Positions 1-9,077 of a DNA stretch of 64,000 nt are shown here, piece by piece (within the stretch, counting starts at the first letter, position 1; each line of letters opens with the position of its first letter). A program made the translations under genes and the position numbers. The notes under the pieces are model-generated. The model did not search any database. It saw only the letters and a list, made by a program, of their open reading frames with translations, and had not been told where the DNA came from. Origin of the DNA: Aureliella helgolandensis (GTDB lineage Bacteria > Planctomycetota > Planctomycetia > Pirellulales > Pirellulaceae); NCBI RefSeq assembly GCF_007752135.1, contig NZ_CP036298.1, positions 8,238,501 to 8,302,500 on the forward strand. Reading direction: 5' to 3'.

Positions 1-533
1 AGCGGGCGTAGCGACCAGGCATCGGCAGCCGTTGCTGCAACATCCACCTCTTCCACCGGGGCCCACGCCCAGTGCGACTGAATGCGTTGTTGCAGCCAAT
101 TCCGCTGCCCCTCACCGGCGGGCTGGTCTGCCGACCAAGGTGCCCCCTTGGCGACCCATTGCTCAAGAATCTCGAGCTCTCTTGGGCTGAGCGACTTTTC
201 CGGTGGCATTTCAAACGACTCACGACGGATCGCCTCGACCAGTAGGCTTGCATCGGGATCGCCCGGAACAATCCCTGCCCCACTATCGCCTCCCGCCAAG
301 ACGGCTTCCCGCGACTCCAAACTCAGCCCACCTTTGCGCCGAGTCGGATCCTCACTGTGGCAACTGCCGCACTGCGCTGCGAGCAGCGGGCGCACCTCTC
401 GCTCAAACCATTCAATGTCTTCAGCCGAAAACGAGGGCTCAGTGGCTGGGGCGGGAATTGCATGAAATGCCAGGAGCGCAAGGTTCAGCCAAGCCAAACA
501 AGCACTTCTGAGTATTCGACGAGCGCAAACCAT
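1..533 (-). CDS. Planctomycete cytochrome c-type (PSCyt1/PSD1) exported protein, N-terminal part
   Basis: The gene reads leftward from an ATG at 533 and runs off the left edge, so only about 177 N-terminal residues are visible. It opens with a hydrophobic signal segment (about residues 12-32). A c-type heme motif CGSCH then sits inside a PSCyt1 domain, with later conserved strings GDPDASLLVEAIR and MPPEKSLSPRELEILEQWV. This layout is typical of planctomycete PSD1 proteins, which continue with DUF1549 and DUF1553; those parts would lie outside the window. The family is exported and often paired with DUF1501 proteins, and its biochemical role is not established. The start is chosen because it is the first ATG ahead of the signal segment. 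Confidence 0.85.
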   Translation of the reverse strand, partial: MVCARRILRSACLAWLNLALLAFHAIPAPATEPSFSAEDIEWFEREVRPLLAAQCGSCHSEDPTRRKGGLSLESREAVLAGGDSGAGIVPGDPDASLLVEAIRRESFEMPPEKSLSPRELEILEQWVAKGAPWSADQPAGEGQRNWLQQRIQSHWAWAPVEEVDVAATAADAWSLRP

Positions 534-664
534 GGGGATTACTACGATTAGGGAGTCCGATCAACTAGCGAGGCGAGACTCCCATTGTAGTCATTTTCAC
601 CGTGTTGTTCGCCCTTTCCGGTCTACCCGGCTCGGTATATTCCCCACCCTGTGATCAATCTTGC

Positions 665-1714
665 CTAGCCAGCCATGTAAACGAGATACAGGGCACCTAG
701 TACCAATAGGGCAATTAGGGCTGCATCGGGCTCAATCAACCAATACCGCTTGCGCGGACGGTACAGCAGCGTTAGCAACCCCACCGCGGTGACGACGATG
801 GCAGCAGCAGCCGTGATGGCGTGCGTCCCCGAAACGACCTGCAGGAGCGAATCGGTGGTACTCGCATCGAGCGATGCTAGAATCAACATATTGAAGGCGT
901 TGCTTCCAAAAATGTTGGCGATCGCCATGTCCGCTGCTCCCAAACGCACTGCAGCAATCGACGATACCGCCTCGGGCAACGAAGTCACGACAGCCAGCAG
1001 CAGCGTCCCTACAAAAGTGCGGCCCAGACCAGTAACTTCCGCCAGGGTATCGGCCGTCGTGGCCATGCGGGGTGCGACAAAAAAGATGACTGCAGCAGCC
1101 ACCGCGAACCCCCCGATACTAACCATAGCTCCCCGAACGTTCTTCTTGGACTCCCCCGGTTCCGCGGTCGATTCTTCGGCCAAGAGTTTGGCCGACTCAC
1201 GTTCATCCAAAAACAACAGCCTCGCACACAGACAGTAGGCTCCTATTACCGCCCAACTAGCAGGCCCAACGTTGAGCAACGTCCAAGGGGAATCGACGAG
1301 CATGCCAATCAAGATGATTCCCGCCAATAGCACTCCCACCGTAGCGCTCAATCCATGGGCCGCCGCAGCCCGGGTTAAGATGCTGCCCGGGCGTCGCGAA
1401 ACCAAGTCAATCAGCGCTAAGATCATCAGGTTAGCCAGCGAGCTCCCCAGAATGCCTCCAGCCGTCAAGTCGGCGGCCCCGAGCTTCACCGCGCTATACC
1501 CCACCGATAACTCTGGCAAACTAGTGGCACCGGCTAACAGGACCAATCCCGTAATCGACCCACCCAATCCAGTCCGCTCAGAGATTTCGTCACCGAACTT
1601 TGCCAAAAACATGGCAGCCACGACAATCACAACTGAAAGTGCAACAAAAGTAAGGGACAAAAGGAACATGGCGTCCTGTTCGAAAAAATACAAGGGAAAG
1701 CGACCATACGGCAC
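665..1714 (-). CDS. Sodium/calcium exchanger family (CaCA) antiporter
   Basis: Integral membrane cation antiporter of the CaCA superfamily, YrbG-like, expected to exchange Ca2+ or a related cation for Na+ or H+ across the inner membrane. Both inverted alpha repeats are visible: GATSLPE near residues 62-68 with ILGSSLANLMIL after it, and VTSLPE with IFGSNAFNML in the second half. About ten hydrophobic segments fill 349 residues, the usual length for bacterial members. The first 15 residues are atypical and the ATG at 1669 (sequence MFLLSLTF) would put the first membrane helix at the N-terminus, so 1669 may be the true start. It is divergent from the osmolyte transporter downstream. Ion specificity cannot be read from the sequence. 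Confidence 0.9.
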   Translation of the reverse strand: MPYGRFPLYFFEQDAMFLLSLTFVALSVVIVVAAMFLAKFGDEISERTGLGGSITGLVLLAGATSLPELSVGYSAVKLGAADLTAGGILGSSLANLMILALIDLVSRRPGSILTRAAAAHGLSATVGVLLAGIILIGMLVDSPWTLLNVGPASWAVIGAYCLCARLLFLDERESAKLLAEESTAEPGESKKNVRGAMVSIGGFAVAAAVIFFVAPRMATTADTLAEVTGLGRTFVGTLLLAVVTSLPEAVSSIAAVRLGAADMAIANIFGSNAFNMLILASLDASTTDSLLQVVSGTHAITAAAAIVVTAVGLLTLLYRPRKRYWLIEPDAALIALLVLGALYLVYMAG

Positions 1715-2140
1715 GAGGGACTGCTACGTCCGTAGCAGAGTACCATTCCGCCTGATCCAAGGCGAGGGCCCCCTGTCAGGCGCTCCGCCAGGTGACGCAG
1801 CGCTTTCGCTCCACTCGTCTCGCCTGATCGCCCAACGCGCCTGCCGCCAGACTTCCAATTGCGTTCAGTAAGGCCAATTTTCTCCCGAGCCGCCTTTCGT
1901 TTCACTGTTTCCTAGCGCATCTTCCTAGCGCATCCTGCCTGCTACCATGCATCGATGATATCGTCCGCCAGGAGGGCTACGTCGTCCGAGTCGGGGGTGG
2001 TACTCGCCTACAGACGAAGCCTAAGATGCTGCCTCATCGAATCGCTGCACGGTTTTCCTTACACTGCAGCTAGTCTCCACGCACTGTTGCTTGCCGCGTC
2101 TGCCGAATTCGGTCGTGCCTATTGAATACGAAAGCACTCC
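1715..2140. other. Intergenic region with a 13-bp tandem duplication
   Basis: No credible gene is visible between the divergent exchanger and osmolyte transporter genes. The only clear structure is a perfect 13-bp tandem duplication, TTCCTAGCGCATC, at 1909-1921 and 1922-1934. The region presumably carries both promoters, but no convincing -35/-10 pair was identified. Confidence 0.6.
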
Positions 2141-3670
2141 ATGTCCATGCCTCACCAATTGCCGCTACCAACTCGGCGACTGTGCTGCCTCCTGTTCATT
2201 CACTTCGTTGTCCCCTGCCTGTGCTTGGCAGAGGAACCGCGGGCGGTGCGTATCGGCTCCAAGAGTTTTACCGAATCGGTCGTACTCGGTGAATTGCTAA
2301 GCACCCTAGGCAGACATGCGGGCGCCACCATCGATCACCGTAGCGAACTGGGGGGGACGCAAGTTCTCTGGCAAGCCCTTCAGCAAGGAGACATTGATGC
2401 CTATGTGGAATACAGCGGTACTCTCACCGAAGAGATCTTGGCCGATCCGAAGCTCGCAAGACTCGAACGCATCGCTGAGCAACTCGCCTCCCAAGGCATT
2501 GCGATGTCCAAGCCACTGGGATTCAATAACACCTATGCGATCGGCATGAAACAAACGCAGGCAGAGAAGCGGAACATCACCAAGATTTCAGATCTCCGTG
2601 AGCACCCGGAGCTGCAAATCGGTTTTTCCGATGAATTCGTCGATCGCAAAGACGGCTGGAGGGGGTTGAAGGCTAAATACAAACTACCTCACACCAAAAC
2701 CCGAGGGCTCGACCACGCGTTGGCCTATCGCGGTGTCTGGGGTGGCTCGATCGATGTCATTGACCTCTATGCGACCGACCCCGAAATCATCAGCTACGAA
2801 CTTCGCGTGCTGGAAGACGACCTCGCTTACTTCCCACTCTACGAAGCGGTCATCCTCTACCGCCCCGAGCTGGAGGTCTCCCATCCCGCAGTCGTCGAAC
2901 AGTTCCTCCGGCTCGAGGGAACAATGGACAACGCGACCATGACCTCTCTCAACAAGTCGGCTCGGATTGACCACATTCCCGAAGATGTGGTTGCAGCCCA
3001 ATTTGCACACGACCACATCGATGCCTCCATCCCAGTTCCTGATCCCAATGCCGATTGGCTACAGCGCCGTTTCTCTCGCTTCCTCACCCGTTCCCTGGAA
3101 CACTTGGTGCTGGTGGGGGTATCTCTCACGATGGCTATCGCATGTGCAATTCCGCTGGGCATCTTCGCCTATCGACAGCCACGATTGGGAGAATGGATAC
3201 TCGGTACCGTTGGCATTATCCAGACGATTCCCTCAATGGCCTTGCTCGTATTTATGATTCCGCTGCTAGGGCTCGGCGCGAAACCCGCGATCGTTGCCCT
3301 GTTTCTATACAGTCTTCTACCTATCGTGCGCGGTACGCACTCGGGTCTGGCGAACCTGCCGGCCAGCATCCACGAATCGGCTCTCGCATTGGGATTGCCC
3401 AGCTCCGCTAGACTTCGACTCATCGAACTCCCACTTGCCGTGCCATCCATTCTGTCGGGCATTAAGACCTCGGCGGTGATCAATATCGGAACCGCCACGA
3501 TCGGAGCCTTCATTGGTGCGGGGGGCTACGGTCAACCGATCATTACCGGAATTCGCCTAGCCGACCTCGGGTTGATCCTCCAGGGAGCTGTCCCTGCCGC
3601 CATCCTGGCACTCCTCGTTCAAGCCGCCTTCAGCTGGGCGGAACGCCACCTAGTAACCACTCCAACCTAG
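2141..3670 (+). CDS. Fused substrate-binding protein/permease of an OpuA/ProU-type (quaternary amine) ABC transporter
   Basis: A single polypeptide combines the extracytoplasmic binding domain and the membrane permease of a glycine betaine/choline/carnitine-type importer. A signal peptide covers about residues 12-30. The OpuAC-type binding domain follows with GSKSFTES at 39-46 and VEYSGTL near 89-95. From about residue 307 comes the permease with five or six helices and the EAA loop near 412-430. Known fusions in this family usually place the permease first and the binding domain last; here the order is reversed. No ATPase lies next to it. The only osmolyte-type ATPase in the window is at 57996-58751. 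The ligand is unknown, and the downstream ethanolamine ammonia-lyase makes an ethanolamine- or choline-like compound conceivable. Confidence 0.88.
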   Translation: MSMPHQLPLPTRRLCCLLFIHFVVPCLCLAEEPRAVRIGSKSFTESVVLGELLSTLGRHAGATIDHRSELGGTQVLWQALQQGDIDAYVEYSGTLTEEILADPKLARLERIAEQLASQGIAMSKPLGFNNTYAIGMKQTQAEKRNITKISDLREHPELQIGFSDEFVDRKDGWRGLKAKYKLPHTKTRGLDHALAYRGVWGGSIDVIDLYATDPEIISYELRVLEDDLAYFPLYEAVILYRPELEVSHPAVVEQFLRLEGTMDNATMTSLNKSARIDHIPEDVVAAQFAHDHIDASIPVPDPNADWLQRRFSRFLTRSLEHLVLVGVSLTMAIACAIPLGIFAYRQPRLGEWILGTVGIIQTIPSMALLVFMIPLLGLGAKPAIVALFLYSLLPIVRGTHSGLANLPASIHESALALGLPSSARLRLIELPLAVPSILSGIKTSAVINIGTATIGAFIGAGGYGQPIITGIRLADLGLILQGAVPAAILALLVQAAFSWAERHLVTTPT

Positions 3671-3877
3671 ACGCCCCCGCTCTTGTGCGTGCGACCGATC
3701 GTTGAGTTTTTTATGCTATCCTAGATGCAGGAGACTCAAGGTGCAGCACATCGCCGGAGCTGCTGAGCACACCTCGGTATTGCATTGCTGTTTGCCATGA
3801 CTGCGGCTGGCCGCAATTTGCTGGCCTCTCGCTCAAGTGCTCCAAAATGTAAAGTAAGACGCAACCATCGTTTGGGA

Positions 3878-6184
3878 ATGATGCACATGTGGGCTCCGAT
3901 CAATCGACGATTCTTTCTAGGTTCGATGCTAGCAGGAGCGGGAACGATGAGCGAATGGGGGCCATGCGCCGCTGCTGAATTGGACTTACCACCAGGGGTG
4001 ATCGTCGGCCACGTCGAACCCTCGGAGGATATTTTCGCTTACATTGAACGGGTCGCAGGTCGCTTCGATCCAGCGCTCTACCTGCGGCTATTGGGAGCTG
4101 CCAACGAATTCAAAGAGGGAGATGCCATTGTCGGAGTCAGCGCCGCCGACGAAACGGCTCGACTGGCTGCTCGCCAACTACTGGCCAACACACCTCTGTC
4201 GGCAATTGATCTGCATGCTCCACACCGCGACGAGCTTTGCGAATTCGTGCGCAGCGGCCTCGACCCGGCGGCGCTCGGCCCGCTGGCCCAGGCCACCCTG
4301 GGAGAACTAAAAGCGTTTTTGCTGGCCGCCGCGGAAGCTGAAATCCATCAGATATCCCCAGGCCTCTCCAGCGATGTGATCGGGTGCTTGGTCAAATTGA
4401 TGTCCAATGCCGAACTGACCCAATTGGGCGCCAACATCTTTAATGCGTTGCCAGGCAGCCAGATCGGAGCCAGAGGTTATCTCGGAGCCCGCGTTCAACC
4501 CAATTCCCCCACCGACAATGTTGATGATATTCGATGGCAAGTCTTCGATGCGTTTGCATATGCCGTCGGAGATGTCCTACTGGGCACCAACCCCGTATCG
4601 AGCGAACCCGCCTCAGTGCTAGCGGTTGAGCAGACGTTGCAAGAGGTGCTACTCACCTTTGGCATTGACCACTTGCTACCGCATTGCGTGCTGTCCCACA
4701 TCGACGTCCAAGCCCAGGTGGAAGAGCAGCAGCCAGGATCAACCGAATTGTGGTTCCAGAGCATTGCTGGCACTGATGCAGCCAATGCCACCTTCGACGT
4801 CAGCGTCGACAAGATGGTCGAATATGCCCGCCAGCGTCGCGGGCGGTTTGGGCTCTACTTTGAAACAGGCCAAGGTGCCGACTTCACCAACGGTCACGCT
4901 CACGGTTTCGACATGGTCTTGCATGAATCACGCAAATATGGCCTCACCCGTCAGCTAGCTCGGCAAGTAGCCATTGCCCGTGGAACCGACTGGGACACGC
5001 AACGCTCCTGGGTGCATGTAAATGATGTTGCGGGCTTCATCGGCCCGGAAGTCTTCCGCACGCGCGAGCAGTTGGTGCGTTGCTGCCTGGAAGACATCGT
5101 CATGGGCAAGCTCCATGGGTTGACGATCGGGCTGGACGTCTGCTCCACACTACATATGGATGTTACCTTAGATGACCTCGATTGGTGTCTTGAACAAGTG
5201 GCACCAGCCTGCCCTGCCTACCTCATGGCCCTGCCGACCAAGATCGATCCGATGCTGGGGTATTTAACCACTGGCTATCAAGACCATGTGCGTTTGCGCG
5301 AGCAGTTTGGCTTCCGCGTCAACGATGGAATGTGGCAGTTTTTTCAAGAGCTGGGAGTGATCGACGCTGCGGGACAGCCAACCAAGCATTTCGGTGATCC
5401 AGCCTGGGTCTATTTGCAGTTCTGCCGGCGGCAGGGAGACGGTCGCAGCGACGCAGAAATATTGGCCGCAGGAAAGCGTACGCTCCAAGAGATTGATGGT
5501 CGCGGGGTGTTTATTGCTAAGGGGTTTGGGAAACGTCCCTCACAACTAGCTCCCCAACTGCGTTATAAAATCGAACACATCTACCAAGACTCTAAACGCT
5601 GCCTTTGGGTTGAGTGGAACGAGGATTTCATCGCGCAGATTCCGCAAAGAGTCGTACTCCAAACCACCTCTGAGGGACGGCTTGACTACATCCTGCGTCC
5701 GACCGGTGGCGAGCAGCTCCTCTCCAGCTCGCTGGAACAGCTCGGGCAGCTACGCCAGCAGCAGGCTGAACAATACAATGTGCAGATCGTCGTCTCGGAA
5801 GGCCTGAACGCTCTGGCTGTGATGGACGAAGGCCAGCTACAACCGTTGCTCCGCAAACTCCGTAGCGAATTGGCTGCAGCAGGTTATCGACTTGCGCCCG
5901 AAACAATTGTGGTCAAGTCGGGTCGCGTCCGGGCAGGATACCGCATCGGTCAATCGCTGTTCGCTGGCATAGCTGGGGAGCGCAACCTGATTCACATTAT
6001 TGGAGAACGGCCTGGGAGTGGGCATCATACCCTGTCTGCCTACTTGACGACCGCCACGGGAGAGCAGTGGCAGACAACCGGTGCCATCGACCACAATATC
6101 ACCAAGGTTGTTTCGGGGATCGCCACTACCGCCTTGGCTCCCGAACAGGCCGCCGTCGATATTCGTCGCGTGCTCACTAGTTGA
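3878..6184 (+). CDS. eutBC: Ethanolamine ammonia-lyase, large and small subunits fused (EutB-EutC), with Tat signal
   Basis: The family is adenosylcobalamin-dependent and splits ethanolamine into acetaldehyde and ammonia. The first two thirds match EutB: ARVQPN (Arg and Gln equivalent to E. coli R160/Q162), GTNPV (N193), FETGQGADF (E287) and GLDVCSTLH (D362). The last 240 residues match EutC: VVSEGLNALAVMDEGQL, GRVRAGYRIG, HIIGERPGSGHHTLSAY and VVSGIATTAL. The two are separate genes in enterobacteria. Before the EutB core is NRRFFLGSMLAGAG, a good twin-arginine motif with a short hydrophobic stretch and an AAA cleavage-like site. The frame is open from 3785, but the ATG cluster at 3878-3889 gives a normal Tat n-region. 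No eut shell, reactivase or aldehyde dehydrogenase gene is nearby. It ends 42 bp from the convergent EF-hand gene. Confidence 0.9.
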   Translation: MMHMWAPINRRFFLGSMLAGAGTMSEWGPCAAAELDLPPGVIVGHVEPSEDIFAYIERVAGRFDPALYLRLLGAANEFKEGDAIVGVSAADETARLAARQLLANTPLSAIDLHAPHRDELCEFVRSGLDPAALGPLAQATLGELKAFLLAAAEAEIHQISPGLSSDVIGCLVKLMSNAELTQLGANIFNALPGSQIGARGYLGARVQPNSPTDNVDDIRWQVFDAFAYAVGDVLLGTNPVSSEPASVLAVEQTLQEVLLTFGIDHLLPHCVLSHIDVQAQVEEQQPGSTELWFQSIAGTDAANATFDVSVDKMVEYARQRRGRFGLYFETGQGADFTNGHAHGFDMVLHESRKYGLTRQLARQVAIARGTDWDTQRSWVHVNDVAGFIGPEVFRTREQLVRCCLEDIVMGKLHGLTIGLDVCSTLHMDVTLDDLDWCLEQVAPACPAYLMALPTKIDPMLGYLTTGYQDHVRLREQFGFRVNDGMWQFFQELGVIDAAGQPTKHFGDPAWVYLQFCRRQGDGRSDAEILAAGKRTLQEIDGRGVFIAKGFGKRPSQLAPQLRYKIEHIYQDSKRCLWVEWNEDFIAQIPQRVVLQTTSEGRLDYILRPTGGEQLLSSSLEQLGQLRQQQAEQYNVQIVVSEGLNALAVMDEGQLQPLLRKLRSELAAAGYRLAPETIVVKSGRVRAGYRIGQSLFAGIAGERNLIHIIGERPGSGHHTLSAYLTTATGEQWQTTGAIDHNITKVVSGIATTALAPEQAAVDIRRVLTS

Positions 6185-6226
6185 TCTTCGCGGCCAGCAG
6201 CGAATGGCGGTCATGTTGCGGAGCGG

Positions 6227-7759
6227 CTAAGGCAGTTGGTCTTGCAGAGTAAGGCTTCCATCTCCGTCACGATCAAGCTTTTCAAACTGCGCCATTTCCC
6301 CTAGAAACTCTCGGCGGCTGAGCGTCCCATCACGATTGCGGTCCATGGCCTGAAACCATCGCGGCCCCGCACTTGGCCTATTGTCCAGCAGCGAATCGGG
6401 GCGACCATGACTAACAACCCCCCGCAACTGAAGAGGCAGGCTGCCCAGCTCGATCCGCTTTGCTTCCAAGATCCCCAGGCTTCCAAACATCGCGCCACAC
6501 TGCTGCAGCTCACGGCGATCGAGGGCGCCATCGAAATTTTGATCAAGAGCGGCGAACAAACTCGGCCCGAGATCAACGATCGCGAGCATCCACTGCACGT
6601 TGTGAATTTGAGACAGCACTGTTCTCCACTCCTCGAACTCGCGTAAAGCAATCGCTCCATCACGGTTTACATCCACCAACTGCACAATTCTCTGGACCGT
6701 GCCACTTGGCTGGCCAACCCCGTTGGCTGGGCGGCCGGCTATTGCGAGCTCATGCCAGTCCTGGTATTCATTGAATTGACTCGCGGTTGCCGCCATCAGA
6801 TCTAACGTTTTGGCTGACTGCACAGTATGGAATCGCGCATGGAGATCCGAACCGTGCTGCCATACAACGCTCTGAGCTCCCTTCGAGTCGCTAGCCAAGC
6901 CTGGCGTCAACGGTTCGTGCAACTGCACTTCACCGTCAAGGACCTGGAGCTCCAGTAATTTCAGGGTTTGCCCTGAATAATTCGCGGTTGCTGTGTTGAA
7001 CGGACCTTCGACAGGCTCTCTATCGTCTCCCTCCAGGCACTCCATCGGCGGCAGACAGGCCCTCAACCGCTCGCCCGACTGCTGAAGCTCGAGCAGGTGC
7101 GTGGCGGTCGTACCGGGAAAGGACATTTGCAGCACAAGTTCCTGCGGCTGGATCAAATCGTCTCGATTGAGATCCCGAGTCCACAGCAGGTCAACCGCAT
7201 CCGACAAACTCGCGACATCGATCGATTGCCCCACCTCCAATCCCATGGCAGACAACAGCCCTGCGTCCAATCGCTCGGTATTGGGAAATCGTCCATACGA
7301 GACCGCTGGCATTCCAGCCCCCAATTCCGCATAGAGCTTGGCAAACTCTTTGAGGGAAAGTGCACCATCGTGATCTTCATCCCAGTCCTTCGGCTTGTCG
7401 ACGATGGCCGGTAAGAGGTTGCCCCACATCATTTGTCGCAGGCCGAAGGGAGTCGGCAGCGCACTGCATTCTTCCATTCCAAGCCGACCATCACGATCAC
7501 CATCCTTAAAATGAAAGAGAGCCTGAACTGCCTGCTGCGAAACCGAACGAGCCGGCATGCCGTCAATCGTCAAGGACACGCTCCACCACTGCGGGGTATT
7601 GGGGGTCACACCCACTTTCTGAGTCCGCACCTCAAGCATGAGACAACTGTTTGATATTGAAGAGGCGTTGCCCTCCCCTTCAGGCCCTCCTTCCTTGGCA
7701 AAGAGCATGCCGGAAGACAGCAGAATCACAGAGCTCCACCACATTCGCTGGAATCGCAT
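6227..7759 (-). CDS. Exported EF-hand repeat protein
   Basis: Secreted calcium-binding protein of unknown role. A signal peptide (about residues 5-21) is followed by seven recognisable EF-hand loops of the DxDxDG type, beginning near residues 86, 127, 196, 374, 414, 473 and 496, for example DGDRDGRLGMEE and DRDGDGSLTLQD. A central stretch of about 150 residues without EF-hands separates the N-terminal three from the C-terminal four. The ATG follows directly on the TAA of the DUF1501 gene (7760-7762), with no gap, so the two are almost certainly co-transcribed and possibly translationally coupled. Multi-EF-hand exported proteins are commonly encoded next to DUF1501/DUF1549 genes in planctomycetes. 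Confidence 0.85.
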   Translation of the reverse strand: MRFQRMWWSSVILLSSGMLFAKEGGPEGEGNASSISNSCLMLEVRTQKVGVTPNTPQWWSVSLTIDGMPARSVSQQAVQALFHFKDGDRDGRLGMEECSALPTPFGLRQMMWGNLLPAIVDKPKDWDEDHDGALSLKEFAKLYAELGAGMPAVSYGRFPNTERLDAGLLSAMGLEVGQSIDVASLSDAVDLLWTRDLNRDDLIQPQELVLQMSFPGTTATHLLELQQSGERLRACLPPMECLEGDDREPVEGPFNTATANYSGQTLKLLELQVLDGEVQLHEPLTPGLASDSKGAQSVVWQHGSDLHARFHTVQSAKTLDLMAATASQFNEYQDWHELAIAGRPANGVGQPSGTVQRIVQLVDVNRDGAIALREFEEWRTVLSQIHNVQWMLAIVDLGPSLFAALDQNFDGALDRRELQQCGAMFGSLGILEAKRIELGSLPLQLRGVVSHGRPDSLLDNRPSAGPRWFQAMDRNRDGTLSRREFLGEMAQFEKLDRDGDGSLTLQDQLP

Positions 7760-9040
7760 TTAGAACAAGCCTTCGATCAAACGGGCGGAGGGATCGGCAA
7801 TTCGGATGGGGCGATCGACGTTGGAATCATTCTGTTGCATCGGATCCACGCCGATTGCATGGCAAATACTAGCGATCAAATCGGGAACCTGGTAAGGCTC
7901 GCTCTCAACTTGCAATCCATCCGCCGAAGTCGCGCCAATCACTTGCCCCCGCCCAACGCCCCCACCGGCTAAAACCGTTGACCATGCGCGTGGCCAATGG
8001 TCCCTTCCGGAGTTGCTATTGATAACGGGGGTTCGTCCAAACTCCCCCAGACAAACGATCAGGGTCGAATCGAGCATTCCACGTTCGGCCAAGTCTGCAA
8101 TCAGTCCGGACAGGGCCCGATCGAGTTGCCCTGACAACTGAATTACTTGTTGAAAATTCTGGTTGTGCGTGTCCCAGCCGTCGAGGGTCACTTCGACAAA
8201 AGAGACACCTCGCTCCAACAACCGTCGCGCCATGACGCAGCCTTGGCCAAACAGATTGCGCCCCAAACGATCGCGGGCTCGTTCGGGCTCAGCTTCCAAA
8301 TCGAAGGCCTCCACCACTTCAGGCTGCATCATCCGTATCGCCCGGCGTCGCACATCTGCCCCCGCAAGCACAACAGGTTGTCGGTGCATGCCGGAGAAAT
8401 CAGTATCCAGCTGCTGGAGTATCTGCTGCCTGAGGTTCCTGCGATCCAAGGGCAGCATTCGATCGGGTTGCAGATCCCGCACCGTCAGATCTGCAATGGC
8501 ATCTGCTTGCTCACCAACGTAGAGCGGAGCGCAACGCGACTCGAGAAACCCATTGCCCGCAAAGGCCACTCGCCTGGGCGGAAGGATGCTGACATAGTTG
8601 GGTAAAGGGCTGTCCGATGCTCCCTGCTCGTGCACAAGGAGTGCTCCCAAATCGGGAAAATCAATCCCCGCCTGTGGCACGTAACCGGTCCGCGCGAAAT
8701 GCGTGGCTCGACTGTGATCCCCCTCCTTGGAAGTCATAGAGCGAACCACGGCCAGTTGATCACTACAACGCGCTAGCTCCGGTAGATGCTCGCTGATGCG
8801 CAGACCAGGAACGCGAGTTGCGGTCTCTGAAAAAGGCCCGCCGTTGACATGACCAGGCTTCAAATCCCACAAATCGATCGTAGCCGGTCCGCCGTTGAGC
8901 CATAGCAGAATAACCTTCTTAGGGCTCGGCATTACACTTGCCGCCGCTGCAAGCGACTTCAACCATCCCGAAGGCGAAATTGCCATCGTGGCCAAGAGTG
9001 CGTTCCGACATAAACTTCTTCGATTGAGAAAACCCGACAT
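7760..9040 (-). CDS. DUF1501 family exported protein
   Basis: Member of DUF1501, a sulfatase/alkaline-phosphatase-fold family abundant in planctomycetes and usually encoded beside DUF1549/DUF1553 proteins. Family strings are clear: KKVILLWLNGGPATIDLWDLKPG near the N-terminus, GVSFVEVTLDGWDTHNQNF in the centre, and CLGEFGRTPVINSNSGRDHWP in the C-terminal half. The frame is open to 9181, but the ATG at 9040 starts MSGFLNRRSLCRNALLATMA, a Tat-like signal, and avoids overlapping the upstream gene, so it is preferred. The gap to the upstream DUF1549 gene is then 37 bp. The catalytic activity of the family is not established. Confidence 0.9.
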   Translation of the reverse strand: MSGFLNRRSLCRNALLATMAISPSGWLKSLAAAASVMPSPKKVILLWLNGGPATIDLWDLKPGHVNGGPFSETATRVPGLRISEHLPELARCSDQLAVVRSMTSKEGDHSRATHFARTGYVPQAGIDFPDLGALLVHEQGASDSPLPNYVSILPPRRVAFAGNGFLESRCAPLYVGEQADAIADLTVRDLQPDRMLPLDRRNLRQQILQQLDTDFSGMHRQPVVLAGADVRRRAIRMMQPEVVEAFDLEAEPERARDRLGRNLFGQGCVMARRLLERGVSFVEVTLDGWDTHNQNFQQVIQLSGQLDRALSGLIADLAERGMLDSTLIVCLGEFGRTPVINSNSGRDHWPRAWSTVLAGGGVGRGQVIGATSADGLQVESEPYQVPDLIASICHAIGVDPMQQNDSNVDRPIRIADPSARLIEGLF

Positions 9041-9077
9041 CCTAGCAGTACTCTCGATGAACCGAATGGACTTAGTT

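Noticed and set aside
3671-3877. Cobalamin riboswitch sought upstream of the AdoCbl-dependent EutBC
   Set aside because: The conserved B12-box sequence and the necessary paired arms were not found in the short leader.
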